NCBI RefSeq assembly: GCF_003363755.1
Contig: NZ_CP031396.1
Coordinates: 868,001-932,000, forward strand
Direction: 5' to 3'
DNA length: 64,000 nt
DNA from: Pseudomonas protegens
Lineage (GTDB): Bacteria > Pseudomonadota > Gammaproteobacteria > Pseudomonadales > Pseudomonadaceae
Below, one piece after another: positions 9,094-19,133 of the stretch (positions are counted from its first letter, which is position 1; every line of letters begins with the position of its first letter). The translations under genes were made by a program, and so were the position numbers. The notes under the pieces were generated by a model that saw only the letters and a list, made by a program, of their open reading frames with translations, ran no database searches and was not told where the DNA came from.

Positions 9094-10158
9094 GTGAAGC
9101 CTACAAACGTAATTGTGGTCGGTGCCGGCATTGTCGGTGCATCCATCGCCTACCACCTGGCCAGACAGGGCGCGCAGGTCACGGTGGTCGAGCAAGCCAG
9201 TCCCGGCTCCGGGGTCACCCGCCATTCCTTTGCCTGGATCAACCCCCACGGCGAGTTCCCGGCAGCCGCTCGGCCGCTGCGCTCCCTGGCGCTGGCGGAC
9301 TATCGACGCCTGCAGCAGGAGTTGCCCCAGTTGCAGATTCAATGGACCGGAGCACTGACTTATGCCGAAACCGGCCCGGACTCGACAGACACCGATACCC
9401 AGGGGCCGATGTCGTCCGCCCATTGGATCGACCGTGACCGGATCGGGGCGCTTGAACCCAATCTGCAGGAACTACCGCAACGAGCCCGGTACGCCCCCGG
9501 CGAAGGCAGCCTCGACCCGGTAGCCACCACCCAGACGCTGCTCGAAGGGGCCCGGGCCCACGGCGCCCGGGTGCTGACCCAGACGCCGGTACAGGGGTTG
9601 CTGGTGGAGGGCCGGCGCGTGCTCGGCATCACCACTGCGGCCGGGCCTTACCTAGCCGAGCACATCGTCCTGGCAGCGGGCTGCGCCACCCCTGCCCTGT
9701 TGGCGCCCCTGGGAATCCAGCTGCCGGTGCAGGCCTCGCCGTCGATCCTGATCCGCTTCGATGCCCCGCGCGGCCTGGTCAAGACCCTGGTTTCCAACAG
9801 CCTGCTGGAGATTCGCGAAGCGGCGGACGGCAGCCTGCTGGCGGCGGAAGACTACATCGACGACAGCGGTCCTCAAGGGCCCGAGGCCATAGCGCAGCAA
9901 GCCATGGCCACGATCCGCCGCCTGTTCCGCGGCGCCGAGAAGATAGCCCTGCGCAGCGTTGAGGTCGGTCTACGCCCAATGCCCTGTGATCAGTTGCCGA
10001 TCATTGGCCCGAGCCAGCAGTACCTGGGCCTGTACCTGGCGGTGATGCATGCCGGGGTGACCCTGGCGCCCACCGTCGGCCGCCTGGTCAGCCAGGAGTT
10101 GCTGCTGGGCCAATGCTCTGCCGAGCTTGCCTCGTGCCGCCCGGCACGTCTGGGCTGA
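9094..10158 (+). CDS. FAD-dependent oxidoreductase, D-amino acid oxidase/glycine oxidase type
   Basis: The GTG at 9094 is chosen because GAGG sits 5 bases upstream and it places the Rossmann strand directly at the N-terminus (VKPTNVIVVGAGIVGAS); an ATG at 9043 lacks support. The dinucleotide motif G-A-G-I-V-G, the VVEQ acidic end of strand 2, and the C-terminal LRPMPCDQLPIIG segment mark the DAO family (354 residues). Such flavoenzymes oxidise amino or imino acids. It follows the DHA2 exporter after 139 bp and may share its promoter, but it could be independent. The substrate is not predictable. Confidence 0.85.
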   Translation: MKPTNVIVVGAGIVGASIAYHLARQGAQVTVVEQASPGSGVTRHSFAWINPHGEFPAAARPLRSLALADYRRLQQELPQLQIQWTGALTYAETGPDSTDTDTQGPMSSAHWIDRDRIGALEPNLQELPQRARYAPGEGSLDPVATTQTLLEGARAHGARVLTQTPVQGLLVEGRRVLGITTAAGPYLAEHIVLAAGCATPALLAPLGIQLPVQASPSILIRFDAPRGLVKTLVSNSLLEIREAADGSLLAAEDYIDDSGPQGPEAIAQQAMATIRRLFRGAEKIALRSVEVGLRPMPCDQLPIIGPSQQYLGLYLAVMHAGVTLAPTVGRLVSQELLLGQCSAELASCRPARLG

Positions 10159-10417
10159 CGGGGTTCAGCGGGCTCGTCATCGGGCGCCCGTTCTTCGAAT
10201 CAAGCCACCCGTGAGCTTGAGCCGGGTCATGACCTGAGTGGCTCAACCATCCCTGACTCCTGGTTGCGGACAGCAAAGTCAGGTCCGGAAATTTCAAGCG
10301 ACTTTCCAGACTCATCTCATATTAGTTTTTGCGCACCCTTTGCTAGGTTGAGCGCCACTTTGCACCCGGGCCAGGTACGGCGCGGGTCTGGCCTCTCTCA
10401 CGCTTAAGGATGAGCCT

Positions 10418-12613
10418 ATGTTCGCGCCGGCCGACACTGCGCATTTCGTGCTGTCCATCCCTGCCGTTCGCCACGATTTCAAGGTACTGGCCTTCAAGGG
10501 TCGCGAAGCCATCAGCGAGCTGTATGCGATCCATATCGAGCTGGTTTCGGACAACCCCAACGTCGATCTGGAAAGCCTGCTCAACCAACCGGCGTGCCTG
10601 CAGTTCGGCCTCAAGGGTGAAGGCATCCACGGCCTGATCGACGACATCGAAATCGGCGACAGCGGCAAGCGCATGACCCGCTATCACCTGATCCTGCGTC
10701 CTCACCTTTATCAGTTGCAGCACCGCCACAACCAAAGGGTCTACCAGAACCTGACGGTGCCGCAGATCATTGCCAAGGTGCTCAAGGAACACGGCATCCT
10801 CGCCGACCAATACCGCTTCAACATTGCTCCCAAGCCTTCAGTACCCAGGGTGTATTGCGTGCAATACGGGGAGACGGATTTCCAGTTTGTGCAACGCCTG
10901 TGCTTCGAAGACGGCATTCATTGGCACCACGAACACAGCCTCGACCAGCACCTGCTGGTATTTTCCGACAACCAGACCGACTACCCGATCCTCGCCACCG
11001 CGCGCTATCAGCAAGGCAGTGGCCTGGCCGCCGAAGACCCGGTGGTCAGCCATTTCGCGGTGCGTTTCAGCACCCGCACCAGCCAGGTGGTGCGCCGCGA
11101 CTACAACCTGAAAAAGCCCGACCCGCGCAGCGCCTCCAGCGGCGCCCCGCTCGATCCGGTGCCCAGCACCCTGCACAGCTGCGCACAGAGCGAGGCGCTA
11201 CCAATCCTTGAGGACTATCGCTATCCGGGCCGCTACAGCGCAGGCGCGGTGGGCCAGCAACTGAGCCAGATCGCCCTTGAAGGCCATCGCGCCGATTACC
11301 AGCTGGCCAAGGGGCAGAGTGATCTGTCGAGCTTTCGCTGCGGCCATCTGGTCACCCTTAGCGAGCATCCGCGCGGTGAATACAACCAGATGTGGCTGCT
11401 GGTCAGCGTTGAGCATGAGGGTCGACAACCGCAGGTGCTGGAAGAGTCGGTCACCAGCGACGACCGCCACGGCGGCTTTACCCAGGGTTACCGCAACCGC
11501 TTCAGCGCCATCCCCTGGGACACCTTCTTTCGGCCGCAAGAGCCCGCACCCAAGCCCCGCCTGAGCAGCCAGACCGCGCTGGTGACCGGCCCTGCCGGTG
11601 AGGAAATCTGGTGTGACGAATTCTCACGGATAAAGATTCAATTTCATTGGGACCGCGAAGGCGAGCGCAACGAGTTCTCCAGCTGCTGGGTGCGGGTGGC
11701 CACCAGTTGGGCCGGTGAAGGCTTTGGCCACGTGATCATCCCGCGGATCGGCATGGAAGTGCTGGTGAGCTTTATCGGCGGTGATCCCGAACAGCCCCTG
11801 GTGACCGGCTGCGTACCGAACCAGCACACCCCCGTGCCTTATCCGTTGCCGGCGAACAAGACCCGCAGCGTGTTCAAGACCCGCAGCAGCCTGGGCGGCA
11901 ATGGCTCCAACGAGTTGCGCATCGAAGACAAAAAGGGCGCCGAAGAGATCTACGTCCACGCGGAGAGGGATCAGAACATCGAAGTCGAACACGACGAAAC
12001 CCACTGGGTCGGACGTGATCGCACCAAGACCATCGACCGCCACGAACGTGATCGCATCAAGCGCAACTGGTCGATCAATGTCGACTGCTTCAAGACCGAG
12101 ACCATCAACCTGGCCTCTCTGCAAAACGTCGGGCTGGCCAAGATGATGAACATCGGCACGGTCTACAGCCAGAACGTCGGCCTGCACATGAACACCCTGG
12201 TGGGGATCAACCAGAGCACCCAGGTGGGCCGTAGCCAGAGCACGGTGGTGGGCACGTCCTACAGCCTCAAGGTCGGCGATGGCAGCGTGCAAAGTGCCGC
12301 ACCGCCTGCGGGTGAGGAGCCTGCGCCGGAGGCCGGCGGACCAGGATCGAGCATCAAGCTGGACGGTGAAAGCATCACCTTGCAGGTCGGACGCTCGAAA
12401 GTGGTGATCACCGATGCCGGGATCTACCTCGACGGACCGGACATTCATCTGGTGGCAGGCAACACGGTCAACGCCGATGCCCCCGCAGACGTGCACCTCA
12501 ACAGCGGCACCGCACAACCGGCGCCGAACCTGCCGGTGGACGCCGAAACCACCCAGCTCAAAGGCCTGGATGTGACCGATGCCATGCCGCTCTTGATCGA
12601 CGGTAGCTGGTGA
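10418..12613 (+). CDS. vgrG: Type VI secretion tip protein VgrG (TssI)
   Basis: This 731-residue protein has the VgrG layout: a gp27-like base (about 1-370), a gp5-like OB fold (about 390-480, WVRVATSWAGEGFGHVIIPRIG), and a C-terminal beta-helix with degenerate repeats (about 500-680, e.g. LQNVGLAKMMNIGTVYSQNVG). No extra toxin domain is fused. AAGGATG lies 8 bases upstream of the ATG. It is the first gene of a vgrG - DUF2169 - RHS - immunity operon; its stop overlaps the next start (TGATG). It forms the spike that delivers the RHS effector. No T6SS core genes are in the window, so this is an orphan vgrG island. Confidence 0.95.
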   Translation: MFAPADTAHFVLSIPAVRHDFKVLAFKGREAISELYAIHIELVSDNPNVDLESLLNQPACLQFGLKGEGIHGLIDDIEIGDSGKRMTRYHLILRPHLYQLQHRHNQRVYQNLTVPQIIAKVLKEHGILADQYRFNIAPKPSVPRVYCVQYGETDFQFVQRLCFEDGIHWHHEHSLDQHLLVFSDNQTDYPILATARYQQGSGLAAEDPVVSHFAVRFSTRTSQVVRRDYNLKKPDPRSASSGAPLDPVPSTLHSCAQSEALPILEDYRYPGRYSAGAVGQQLSQIALEGHRADYQLAKGQSDLSSFRCGHLVTLSEHPRGEYNQMWLLVSVEHEGRQPQVLEESVTSDDRHGGFTQGYRNRFSAIPWDTFFRPQEPAPKPRLSSQTALVTGPAGEEIWCDEFSRIKIQFHWDREGERNEFSSCWVRVATSWAGEGFGHVIIPRIGMEVLVSFIGGDPEQPLVTGCVPNQHTPVPYPLPANKTRSVFKTRSSLGGNGSNELRIEDKKGAEEIYVHAERDQNIEVEHDETHWVGRDRTKTIDRHERDRIKRNWSINVDCFKTETINLASLQNVGLAKMMNIGTVYSQNVGLHMNTLVGINQSTQVGRSQSTVVGTSYSLKVGDGSVQSAAPPAGEEPAPEAGGPGSSIKLDGESITLQVGRSKVVITDAGIYLDGPDIHLVAGNTVNADAPADVHLNSGTAQPAPNLPVDAETTQLKGLDVTDAMPLLIDGSW

Positions 12614-13722
12614 TGGGCGTCATCCACATCGAGAACCACACCGGGCTGCCACACCTACTGTATGAAAAAACCACCCCGGCGGGCGTGCCCACGGACATCC
12701 TGGTGATTCGCGGCACCTTTGATTTTGCGCAGGGCTTGGCCATGCCCTTGAGTGCAGATCAGAGCGCGATTGTCCTCGGCGATCGCTTCGATGGACCGAT
12801 AGCCACTTTTCCCTTGCAGGCGGTGATCGCCGAAGAAGGCGATCTGCTGTTGGGCAAGCCCGGCACTGATGTGCTGCTGCAAGGCAGCGTGCACAGTGCT
12901 GAGGGGCAGTGGCGCACGAACTGGCCGGTCGAGGTGCAGGTCGGAGCGGTGCGCAAGAGCTTGCAGGTCCATGGTCCGCGCACCGTGCACAAAGGGCTGA
13001 TGGGCTGGACGCTCGGTGCCCCCGATAAAGTGGAAAAGGTCACGCTGGATTACCGCCTGGCGTTTGGCGGCTGCTTCTACGACCCCGAGCCGTCACCCGG
13101 GCAGACACCGATTCCCAGCGTCAGCTACCCCAGCAACACCGCCGGTTGTGGCTGGCTGCCGAGCGCGGCTGAATTGAACACCCTGGAGGCTTCGGTGCGC
13201 CAACGCATCGAAGCACAGATCGCGCAGTTGGACAGCCTGCCAGCCCCTCAGATTGAAGACCCAGCACATCCCTACAAAGCCCCCTCGCAGCGTTTGCAGC
13301 CCATGGGCCTGACCGCGCTGGCGCGCTGGTGGCAGCCGCGCGTGGACTTGCAAGGCACGCTGGACGCGCAATGGCTCGCTGAACGCTATCCCCTGTTGCC
13401 GGACGACTTCGACCCACGCTTTTACCAGAGCGCCCCGGCCGATCAGGTGGCCGTGCCCTATCTGACCGGTGATGAGAGCGTGCGGCTCAAGGGCTGCCTG
13501 AGCGAAGGCGACTACCTCATGCGGTTGCCCGGAGTTGCACCACTGGTGGTGTGTGAAAGCACGGACGCTGAGCCCTTCGTCAGCGTGCCGGTGCTCGACA
13601 CCCTGCGCCTTGACCTGGACCAGCGCCAGGCCGTGCTGCTCTGGCGCCTGCCCGTGACGGCGGGTATCAGCCAGATAACCATGGCGCTGGTAGGCACCGC
13701 CGCGTTGCCAGGGAAGGCTTGA
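12613..13722 (+). CDS. DUF2169 family T6SS effector adaptor
   Basis: This 369-residue protein begins MGVIHIENHTGLPHLLYEK and continues TDILVIRGTFDF, the hallmark start of DUF2169 proteins. Genes of this family sit between vgrG and PAAR-type effector genes and are thought to act as loading chaperones for the effector. Here the ATG at 12613 overlaps the vgrG stop (TGATG); a GTG three bases earlier is also possible. The RHS gene follows after 2 bp. It is cytoplasmic, without signal or membrane segments. Role by context and family; not shown by sequence alone. Confidence 0.88.
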   Translation: MGVIHIENHTGLPHLLYEKTTPAGVPTDILVIRGTFDFAQGLAMPLSADQSAIVLGDRFDGPIATFPLQAVIAEEGDLLLGKPGTDVLLQGSVHSAEGQWRTNWPVEVQVGAVRKSLQVHGPRTVHKGLMGWTLGAPDKVEKVTLDYRLAFGGCFYDPEPSPGQTPIPSVSYPSNTAGCGWLPSAAELNTLEASVRQRIEAQIAQLDSLPAPQIEDPAHPYKAPSQRLQPMGLTALARWWQPRVDLQGTLDAQWLAERYPLLPDDFDPRFYQSAPADQVAVPYLTGDESVRLKGCLSEGDYLMRLPGVAPLVVCESTDAEPFVSVPVLDTLRLDLDQRQAVLLWRLPVTAGISQITMALVGTAALPGKA

Positions 13723-13724
13723 AC

Positions 13725-16700
13725 ATGACGGACAGATTGACGATCTCCGACAGCGCCGATGATGCGGCAGCGGAACAACGCTTGATGGATGAGCGCAGGC
13801 TCAGTGAGTTGCAGCAGCTGAAAGCTGAGCTGGACGCGCAAAAAGCCGCCGCCACTCAAGCGGTAGCCGCCGAGTCGGCGCCGGTGGATAGGGACGCGGC
13901 CGCCACCGCCAAAGGGGGCAGCAAGCGCCACGTCGCCCATGACAGCAGTGAATGGCAAGCCGTGTGCAGTGTGCCGGACTTCTGCTGGGTCGGACCGGTG
14001 GTGGTGGCTTTCGACTCGTTCGCGACATTGGACAAACCGCTGCTGGCTTCCAGCGACGTCAAGGCCCGTGGCACCAAGGTCTATCGGCTGGGGGACCTCT
14101 TCAATCAGGTCCAGGCCGATGCCGGCGCCCACGTGGTGGCCGGTACCTCGCTGGGCGCGGGCAACGTCAAGCTGCTGGAGGGCCACGGCAACGTCAAGGT
14201 CAATGGCCTGCCGCTGGCCCGGCATGACAGCGCCTGCCTGGTCAACTGCAACGCCGCCGGTGTAGGCGGCACCCTGGGCAAGATTGTGACGACGGCCCAG
14301 TCGGCCACTGCGGTTGCCAGCGAGACGAGTGACCTGGCCCCTCCCGGAGAACGCACCAGCGAACGCCTGCAAGCACTGGAGGCCGAGCGCGAAGCCCTGA
14401 AGCAGCAGCTCGACATCGATGGGCTGGATAAGTACATCGATTTTGACGGCTGGAACAAAAGCGCCGATGAAGGCATCGCCAGCATCAAGCAAGGGGCGGT
14501 GCTGGGCTCGACGCCCATGGGTCCGCTGATTGCCCATTACTTTCCGGCGGTGGCGGACGCCGATGCGCAAGTCACCCGTGGCGTGACCGGGTTTGCCAAG
14601 GACACCGTCATGGGCTTGGGTGAACTGGCCTACACCGGGGCCAAGCTGCAAGCCAAGAACCTGCAGAGCAACTACACCGCCGATGGTCTGCGCGGCCGTG
14701 CCTTGGATGCGCAGATCCTCGCGGAGAACATGCGCCTGGGCAATATCACCCCTGGGACTGTCGGAACAAGCATCAGCAACGGTGCCAAAGCCGTGGGTTC
14801 TGCCTTGGTCAAACCGGTCACCGATGCCTGGTCCAAGGGCAATCACATCGAGGCCGTGACCCGGGCGGGCGTGGAGATCCTGACCTTGCCCTGGACGCTG
14901 TTCAAGGCAGGCAAAGCGGCAGAGGCGGCCAAGGCGGCCAAGGCACTGAAGAACGCCAACCGCACAGAAACCGTGGCCCACGGCGGCGACGGCGTTCATG
15001 TCCGCCCCCAGGGCGCCGCGCACGGCAGCGCAGAAGAGGTAAAAACCGGAAGAACCTCCGACAGCGGCAAGAACTGCGAAACCAGCAAATGCAGCCTGGA
15101 AGGCGAACCGGTGGATGTCGCCACCGGTGACTACCTGCAAACCTGGCCGGTGCTGGATATCCCCGGCAGCATCCCGCTGAAACTCTCGCGCTTGTATCGC
15201 TCGCGGGCCAGTTTTCATGGGTTACTGGGGTTTAAATGGGCCGACGACTGGTCCCAGCACCTGGTGCTCGATCGCCTGCGCATTACCTATCACACCGTCG
15301 ATGGCAGCACCCTGGACTACGAGGCGCCGGACGACGAAGTCCAGGCCCACAACCGGCGCAACGGTCGCTACCTGCTCAGCGGCCAACGTTCCGGCACCTT
15401 GCGCCTGTATGACCGCGCGACCCAGCAGACCCTGAGCTTTGCCCACAGCCCGAACCACACTCGCCCCCTGACCGCTATCGAAGACGGCAACGGCAACCGC
15501 ATCCGCTTTATCTACGATCCACAGCAGCGGTTGCAGCGTATCGAGCACAGCGACGGCTATCAGTTGCACATCGAGCTCAGCAGCACAGGCCTGCTGACAG
15601 GCATCACCCTGCACGACGGCGAACAACACCCGCGCCGCTTGCTCAGTTGTCGCTATGCGCAACACAACATGCTGACCGACTGCGCCAGCCATCAATTCGG
15701 CACCCTTTATCACGCCTACAACAACGCCGGGCACATGACCCAGTGGCACGACACCGACAAAACCCATTTCCACATTGCCTACGACGCCAAAGGGCGAGTC
15801 ATTCGCACCCATGCCGACAGCGGGCACTACACCGATCGCTTCGAGTACCACGAGGCCAACCGCTGCACGGACTACCACGACGCTGAAGGCGGATGCAGCC
15901 GGCACTACTACAACAGCGACTTCCTGGTGGTGCGCAAAATCGATGCGCTGGGCCATGAATGGCTCACCGAGTGGGACGAATACACCAACAAGGTCGCCAC
16001 CACCGACCCTCTGGGTCGCACCACCACCTACCGCTACAGCGACTTCGGCGAGCTGCTGACCCAAATCAACCCGGACGGCACCCGGCACACCTTTGACTAC
16101 AACGCCCAAGGCCTGCTGACGTGCTACGTCGCCGCCGACGGTGTCACCTGGCAAATGGCGTACGACGCCCAGGGCAACCTCAGCAGCGTCAAAGACCCCG
16201 ATGGGCGTACCACCACTTACCAACACGGGGCCCATGGCGAGTTGCTGAGCCAGACCTGGCCGGAGGGCACCCAGACCCTTTACCGCTACGACCGCAAACA
16301 GCGCCTGAGCGAAATCCAGCAACCGGACGGCCAGATCAGCCGCGTACAGCTGGACACCCTGGGCCGCCCTCTCCAACAGCAAGACGCATTGGGGCATATC
16401 ACCCGTTATGCCTACCACAGCCAGCACGCCCATCCCCGTGGCTCCCTCAGCGCCGTGACCCTGGCTGATGGCACCGAACAACACTGGGCTTACGACAGCG
16501 AACACCGACTGGCCCGCTTCATCGACGGCGAAGGCCATCGCACCCGCTACGCCTACGGCGCCTTCGACCTGCTGGAGAAGCTCACCTACCCCGGCGGGCA
16601 AAGCCTGACCCTGGACTACGACAGACTCACCCGCTTGACCCGCCTGACCAATGGCGTCGGCGACGTGTATCAATACGCCTACGACAAGGCCGGGCGCTTG

Positions 16701-18626
16701 ATCGCCGAACGCGACTTCGCCGGCACCCTCACCCGCTATTGCTACAACGCCGTTGGTTGGCTCAGCGAAAAACACTGCGCCGACGGCGCCCGCGTGGCCT
16801 ACCACTACGACATCGCCAGTGCGCGCCTGCTGAGCATCGCTCACTACCGGGCCAACGGCGAACTGAGCGAACAGACCGAGTTCAACTACAACGACGTCGG
16901 ACACCTGATCGGCGTCAACAGCCCGGGCGCCCGTATCGAATACCAACGCGACGCCGTGGGCCGCTTGCTCAGCGAACGCATCAATGGCCGCCTGATCGAA
17001 CACCAGTACGACCCCGCCAGCGGCCTGCCCGTCGGCCAGCAGGCCGGTGCCATCGCCGAACAGGCCAACGCCCAGGAAGCCTTCGCCGCCCTGCCCCAGG
17101 TGCAGTGGCAGCACGACCGCAATGGCGGCCTGGCGCAACTGCTGATCGCCGGCCATGCACCGCTGCAGATCAGCCGCGACGCCCTGGGCCGCGACGTCCA
17201 GCGCAGCAGCAGCGCCGGCTTCAACCTGCACCAGCACTACAACAGCCTCAGCCTGCTGACCGAGCAAAAGGCCGGCGCAGCCGCAAGCTATTTTGTCGAA
17301 CGCCACTACCGCTACGACAAAGCCTTCAACCCGATCCAGATCGACGACAACCGCTGGGGCCAGAGCCAATACCGCTACAACGCCAACCAGCAACTGATCG
17401 CCGCCCACCTGGGCCAGGGCCAACCGCAGCAATGGCTCTACGACAACGCCCTGAACCTGCTCAGCGAAGGGCAGATCCACAGCGCAAAGGGCATGGGCGT
17501 CAAGGCCGAGCAAAAAGGCGGGCGCGTGGTCAAGTCCGGGGCCAACCGCTACCGCTACGACGCCTGCGGCCGCCTGGCCGAAAAAATCGTCGACCGCCAC
17601 GGCTTCCGCCCCCAGCGCTGGCAATACCGCTGGAACAGCGACAATCGCCTCACCGACCTCTACACCCCCAACAACGAACACTGGCGCTACGAGTACGACG
17701 CCTTTGGTCGCCGCACGCGCAAGTTCAACTTCAGCCGCAGCAACAAACGCGGCACACACTACGCCCACAGCGAACAACACATCATCGGCGAGGAATACCT
17801 GTGGAGCGGCGAACAACTGCTCGAAGCAGCGCCCATCTACGCCGACGGCACCGTCGCCTTCGAACACGCCACCCGCTGGAGCTACGCCCCGGGCGGCATC
17901 ACCCCGCTGGCGCAGCAACAAGGCGAAAAACTCTGGTACATCGTCACCGACCACCTCGGCACGCCCCGAGAGTTACTGGACGAAAGCGGCCAACTGGGCT
18001 GGAGCAACAGCCCCAGCGTCTGGGGGCAAGCGCGACTGTGGCAAGCCGCGAATGACGAGTTCGCCAGCAGCAATGTGGTGCCGATCAACAAGACCACCTG
18101 CCCGATTCGCTTTCCGGGCCAGTACTACGACGAAGAGAGTGGGCTGCACTACAATCGGCACCGGTACTACGATCCGGAGACGGCGCAGTATTTGAGTCCG
18201 GATCCGATCGGGCTTGCGGGTGGGGTTCGGCCGCAGGGGTATGTGCATAACCCTAATAGTTGGGTTGACCCGCTGGGTTTGGCTGGAGATTGTATTGATA
18301 AGCCAGATCACGGCGCAGGCAAAAGCTCGAAGAGATATGGACATGCTAGAAGTGAACATGGCTCGCAAAGAAAAGCCCAGGAGTTAATGGACCGAGCCAA
18401 AAACCCTAAAGATCCAAAGCCGCAGGGGCATTTTATTGACAACCGGATGATTGAAGAAGCATTTGAAAAAGCCCCAACAACACCCGGAGTTCATGACGTA
18501 CACGTATCAAAACAATCGAACGTTTACTACCCAGACGGAACAACAAAAACAACAAATATAGTCAGAGTTATAATAAGCGAAAGAAAAGGCCCTACTACCG
18601 CCTACCCTTACGTACTTGGCGATTAA
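13725..18626 (+). CDS. PAAR-like (DUF4150) RHS-repeat T6SS effector with variable C-terminal toxin
   Basis: This is a 1633-residue effector. An Ala/Glu-rich N-terminal helix (about 10-50) leads into a DUF4150 PAAR-like tip domain (about 75-190, CWVGPVVVAFDSF and GHGNVKVNGLPLARHDSACL). Then comes a helical linker, and RHS/YD repeats from about 470 to 1500 forming the cocoon (many YRYD, YDAFGR, YDPETAQYLSPDPIG units). The core ends in D-P-L-G-L-A-G (18267-18287), the usual self-cleavage boundary. Residues 1522-1633 are the toxin, encoded by visibly AT-richer DNA with different codon use. It has GHARSEHG near its start and T-T-A-Y-P near its end, a tail reminiscent of BECR-fold RNase toxins, but I cannot assign a family. 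ATG at 13725 has AAGG 8 bases upstream; a TTG at 13719 is less likely. Confidence 0.92.
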   Translation: MTDRLTISDSADDAAAEQRLMDERRLSELQQLKAELDAQKAAATQAVAAESAPVDRDAAATAKGGSKRHVAHDSSEWQAVCSVPDFCWVGPVVVAFDSFATLDKPLLASSDVKARGTKVYRLGDLFNQVQADAGAHVVAGTSLGAGNVKLLEGHGNVKVNGLPLARHDSACLVNCNAAGVGGTLGKIVTTAQSATAVASETSDLAPPGERTSERLQALEAEREALKQQLDIDGLDKYIDFDGWNKSADEGIASIKQGAVLGSTPMGPLIAHYFPAVADADAQVTRGVTGFAKDTVMGLGELAYTGAKLQAKNLQSNYTADGLRGRALDAQILAENMRLGNITPGTVGTSISNGAKAVGSALVKPVTDAWSKGNHIEAVTRAGVEILTLPWTLFKAGKAAEAAKAAKALKNANRTETVAHGGDGVHVRPQGAAHGSAEEVKTGRTSDSGKNCETSKCSLEGEPVDVATGDYLQTWPVLDIPGSIPLKLSRLYRSRASFHGLLGFKWADDWSQHLVLDRLRITYHTVDGSTLDYEAPDDEVQAHNRRNGRYLLSGQRSGTLRLYDRATQQTLSFAHSPNHTRPLTAIEDGNGNRIRFIYDPQQRLQRIEHSDGYQLHIELSSTGLLTGITLHDGEQHPRRLLSCRYAQHNMLTDCASHQFGTLYHAYNNAGHMTQWHDTDKTHFHIAYDAKGRVIRTHADSGHYTDRFEYHEANRCTDYHDAEGGCSRHYYNSDFLVVRKIDALGHEWLTEWDEYTNKVATTDPLGRTTTYRYSDFGELLTQINPDGTRHTFDYNAQGLLTCYVAADGVTWQMAYDAQGNLSSVKDPDGRTTTYQHGAHGELLSQTWPEGTQTLYRYDRKQRLSEIQQPDGQISRVQLDTLGRPLQQQDALGHITRYAYHSQHAHPRGSLSAVTLADGTEQHWAYDSEHRLARFIDGEGHRTRYAYGAFDLLEKLTYPGGQSLTLDYDRLTRLTRLTNGVGDVYQYAYDKAGRLIAERDFAGTLTRYCYNAVGWLSEKHCADGARVAYHYDIASARLLSIAHYRANGELSEQTEFNYNDVGHLIGVNSPGARIEYQRDAVGRLLSERINGRLIEHQYDPASGLPVGQQAGAIAEQANAQEAFAALPQVQWQHDRNGGLAQLLIAGHAPLQISRDALGRDVQRSSSAGFNLHQHYNSLSLLTEQKAGAAASYFVERHYRYDKAFNPIQIDDNRWGQSQYRYNANQQLIAAHLGQGQPQQWLYDNALNLLSEGQIHSAKGMGVKAEQKGGRVVKSGANRYRYDACGRLAEKIVDRHGFRPQRWQYRWNSDNRLTDLYTPNNEHWRYEYDAFGRRTRKFNFSRSNKRGTHYAHSEQHIIGEEYLWSGEQLLEAAPIYADGTVAFEHATRWSYAPGGITPLAQQQGEKLWYIVTDHLGTPRELLDESGQLGWSNSPSVWGQARLWQAANDEFASSNVVPINKTTCPIRFPGQYYDEESGLHYNRHRYYDPETAQYLSPDPIGLAGGVRPQGYVHNPNSWVDPLGLAGDCIDKPDHGAGKSSKRYGHARSEHGSQRKAQELMDRAKNPKDPKPQGHFIDNRMIEEAFEKAPTTPGVHDVHVSKQSNVYYPDGTTKTTNIVRVIISERKGPTTAYPYVLGD

Positions 18627-18629
18627 ATC

Positions 18630-19133
18630 ATGAATATTACTTTAGAAATAAAAAACAAAAAAATACCAGGCGAAGCTGATGAATTTATCGATGAAGAATT
18701 AACCCCATTCCAATACCACCTGGAAGAATTAAGGCAATACATTGATGGCGAGATTACTTTAGAGCTAGACAGCAACCACAAGATACGCCTTGACATATAC
18801 CCTGACTTGACAGTCAGCTTCGAAGATATTATTGAATCGATTCAAAGAGCAAAGTCAGGATGGCTTGGAAAAGATTATATCTGGTTCTGCGAGCAAGGTC
18901 GCGACATTTACTTACACTATATAATTGATGAAACCCTAATCGATCTCTCATATACAGAAGGCAATGAAATCAGCAAAGGCAAAGGAGATAAGCCAGTACC
19001 TAGCTTCAAGGTAAAAACAAAAAAAACAAACTACGTGAATGAGTGGGAGAAAATATTCCTACACATTTCAAGATTATTTAAAGAAAAGCTAGGAAAAACA
19101 ATAGAGATACCATGGAAAATTAAGTCTCAGTGA
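18630..19133 (+). CDS. Putative immunity protein for the RHS toxin
   Basis: This 167-residue acidic/lysine-rich cytoplasmic protein starts 3 bp after the RHS stop, in DNA as AT-rich as the toxin-coding tail. That is the standard position and composition of a cognate immunity gene. It has no signal peptide or membrane segment, so it should neutralise a toxin acting in the cytoplasm. It contains a Trp-rich centre (SGWLGKDYIWFCEQGRD). I do not recognise a named immunity family. Assignment rests on position, composition and size. Confidence 0.75.
   Translation: MNITLEIKNKKIPGEADEFIDEELTPFQYHLEELRQYIDGEITLELDSNHKIRLDIYPDLTVSFEDIIESIQRAKSGWLGKDYIWFCEQGRDIYLHYIIDETLIDLSYTEGNEISKGKGDKPVPSFKVKTKKTNYVNEWEKIFLHISRLFKEKLGKTIEIPWKIKSQ

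Noticed and set aside
16739..18055. Arg/Pro-rich long open frame inside the RHS gene
   Set aside because: It is an out-of-frame shadow of the repeat-rich RHS coding sequence; the same shadow appears in the displaced fragment at 19746-20360.
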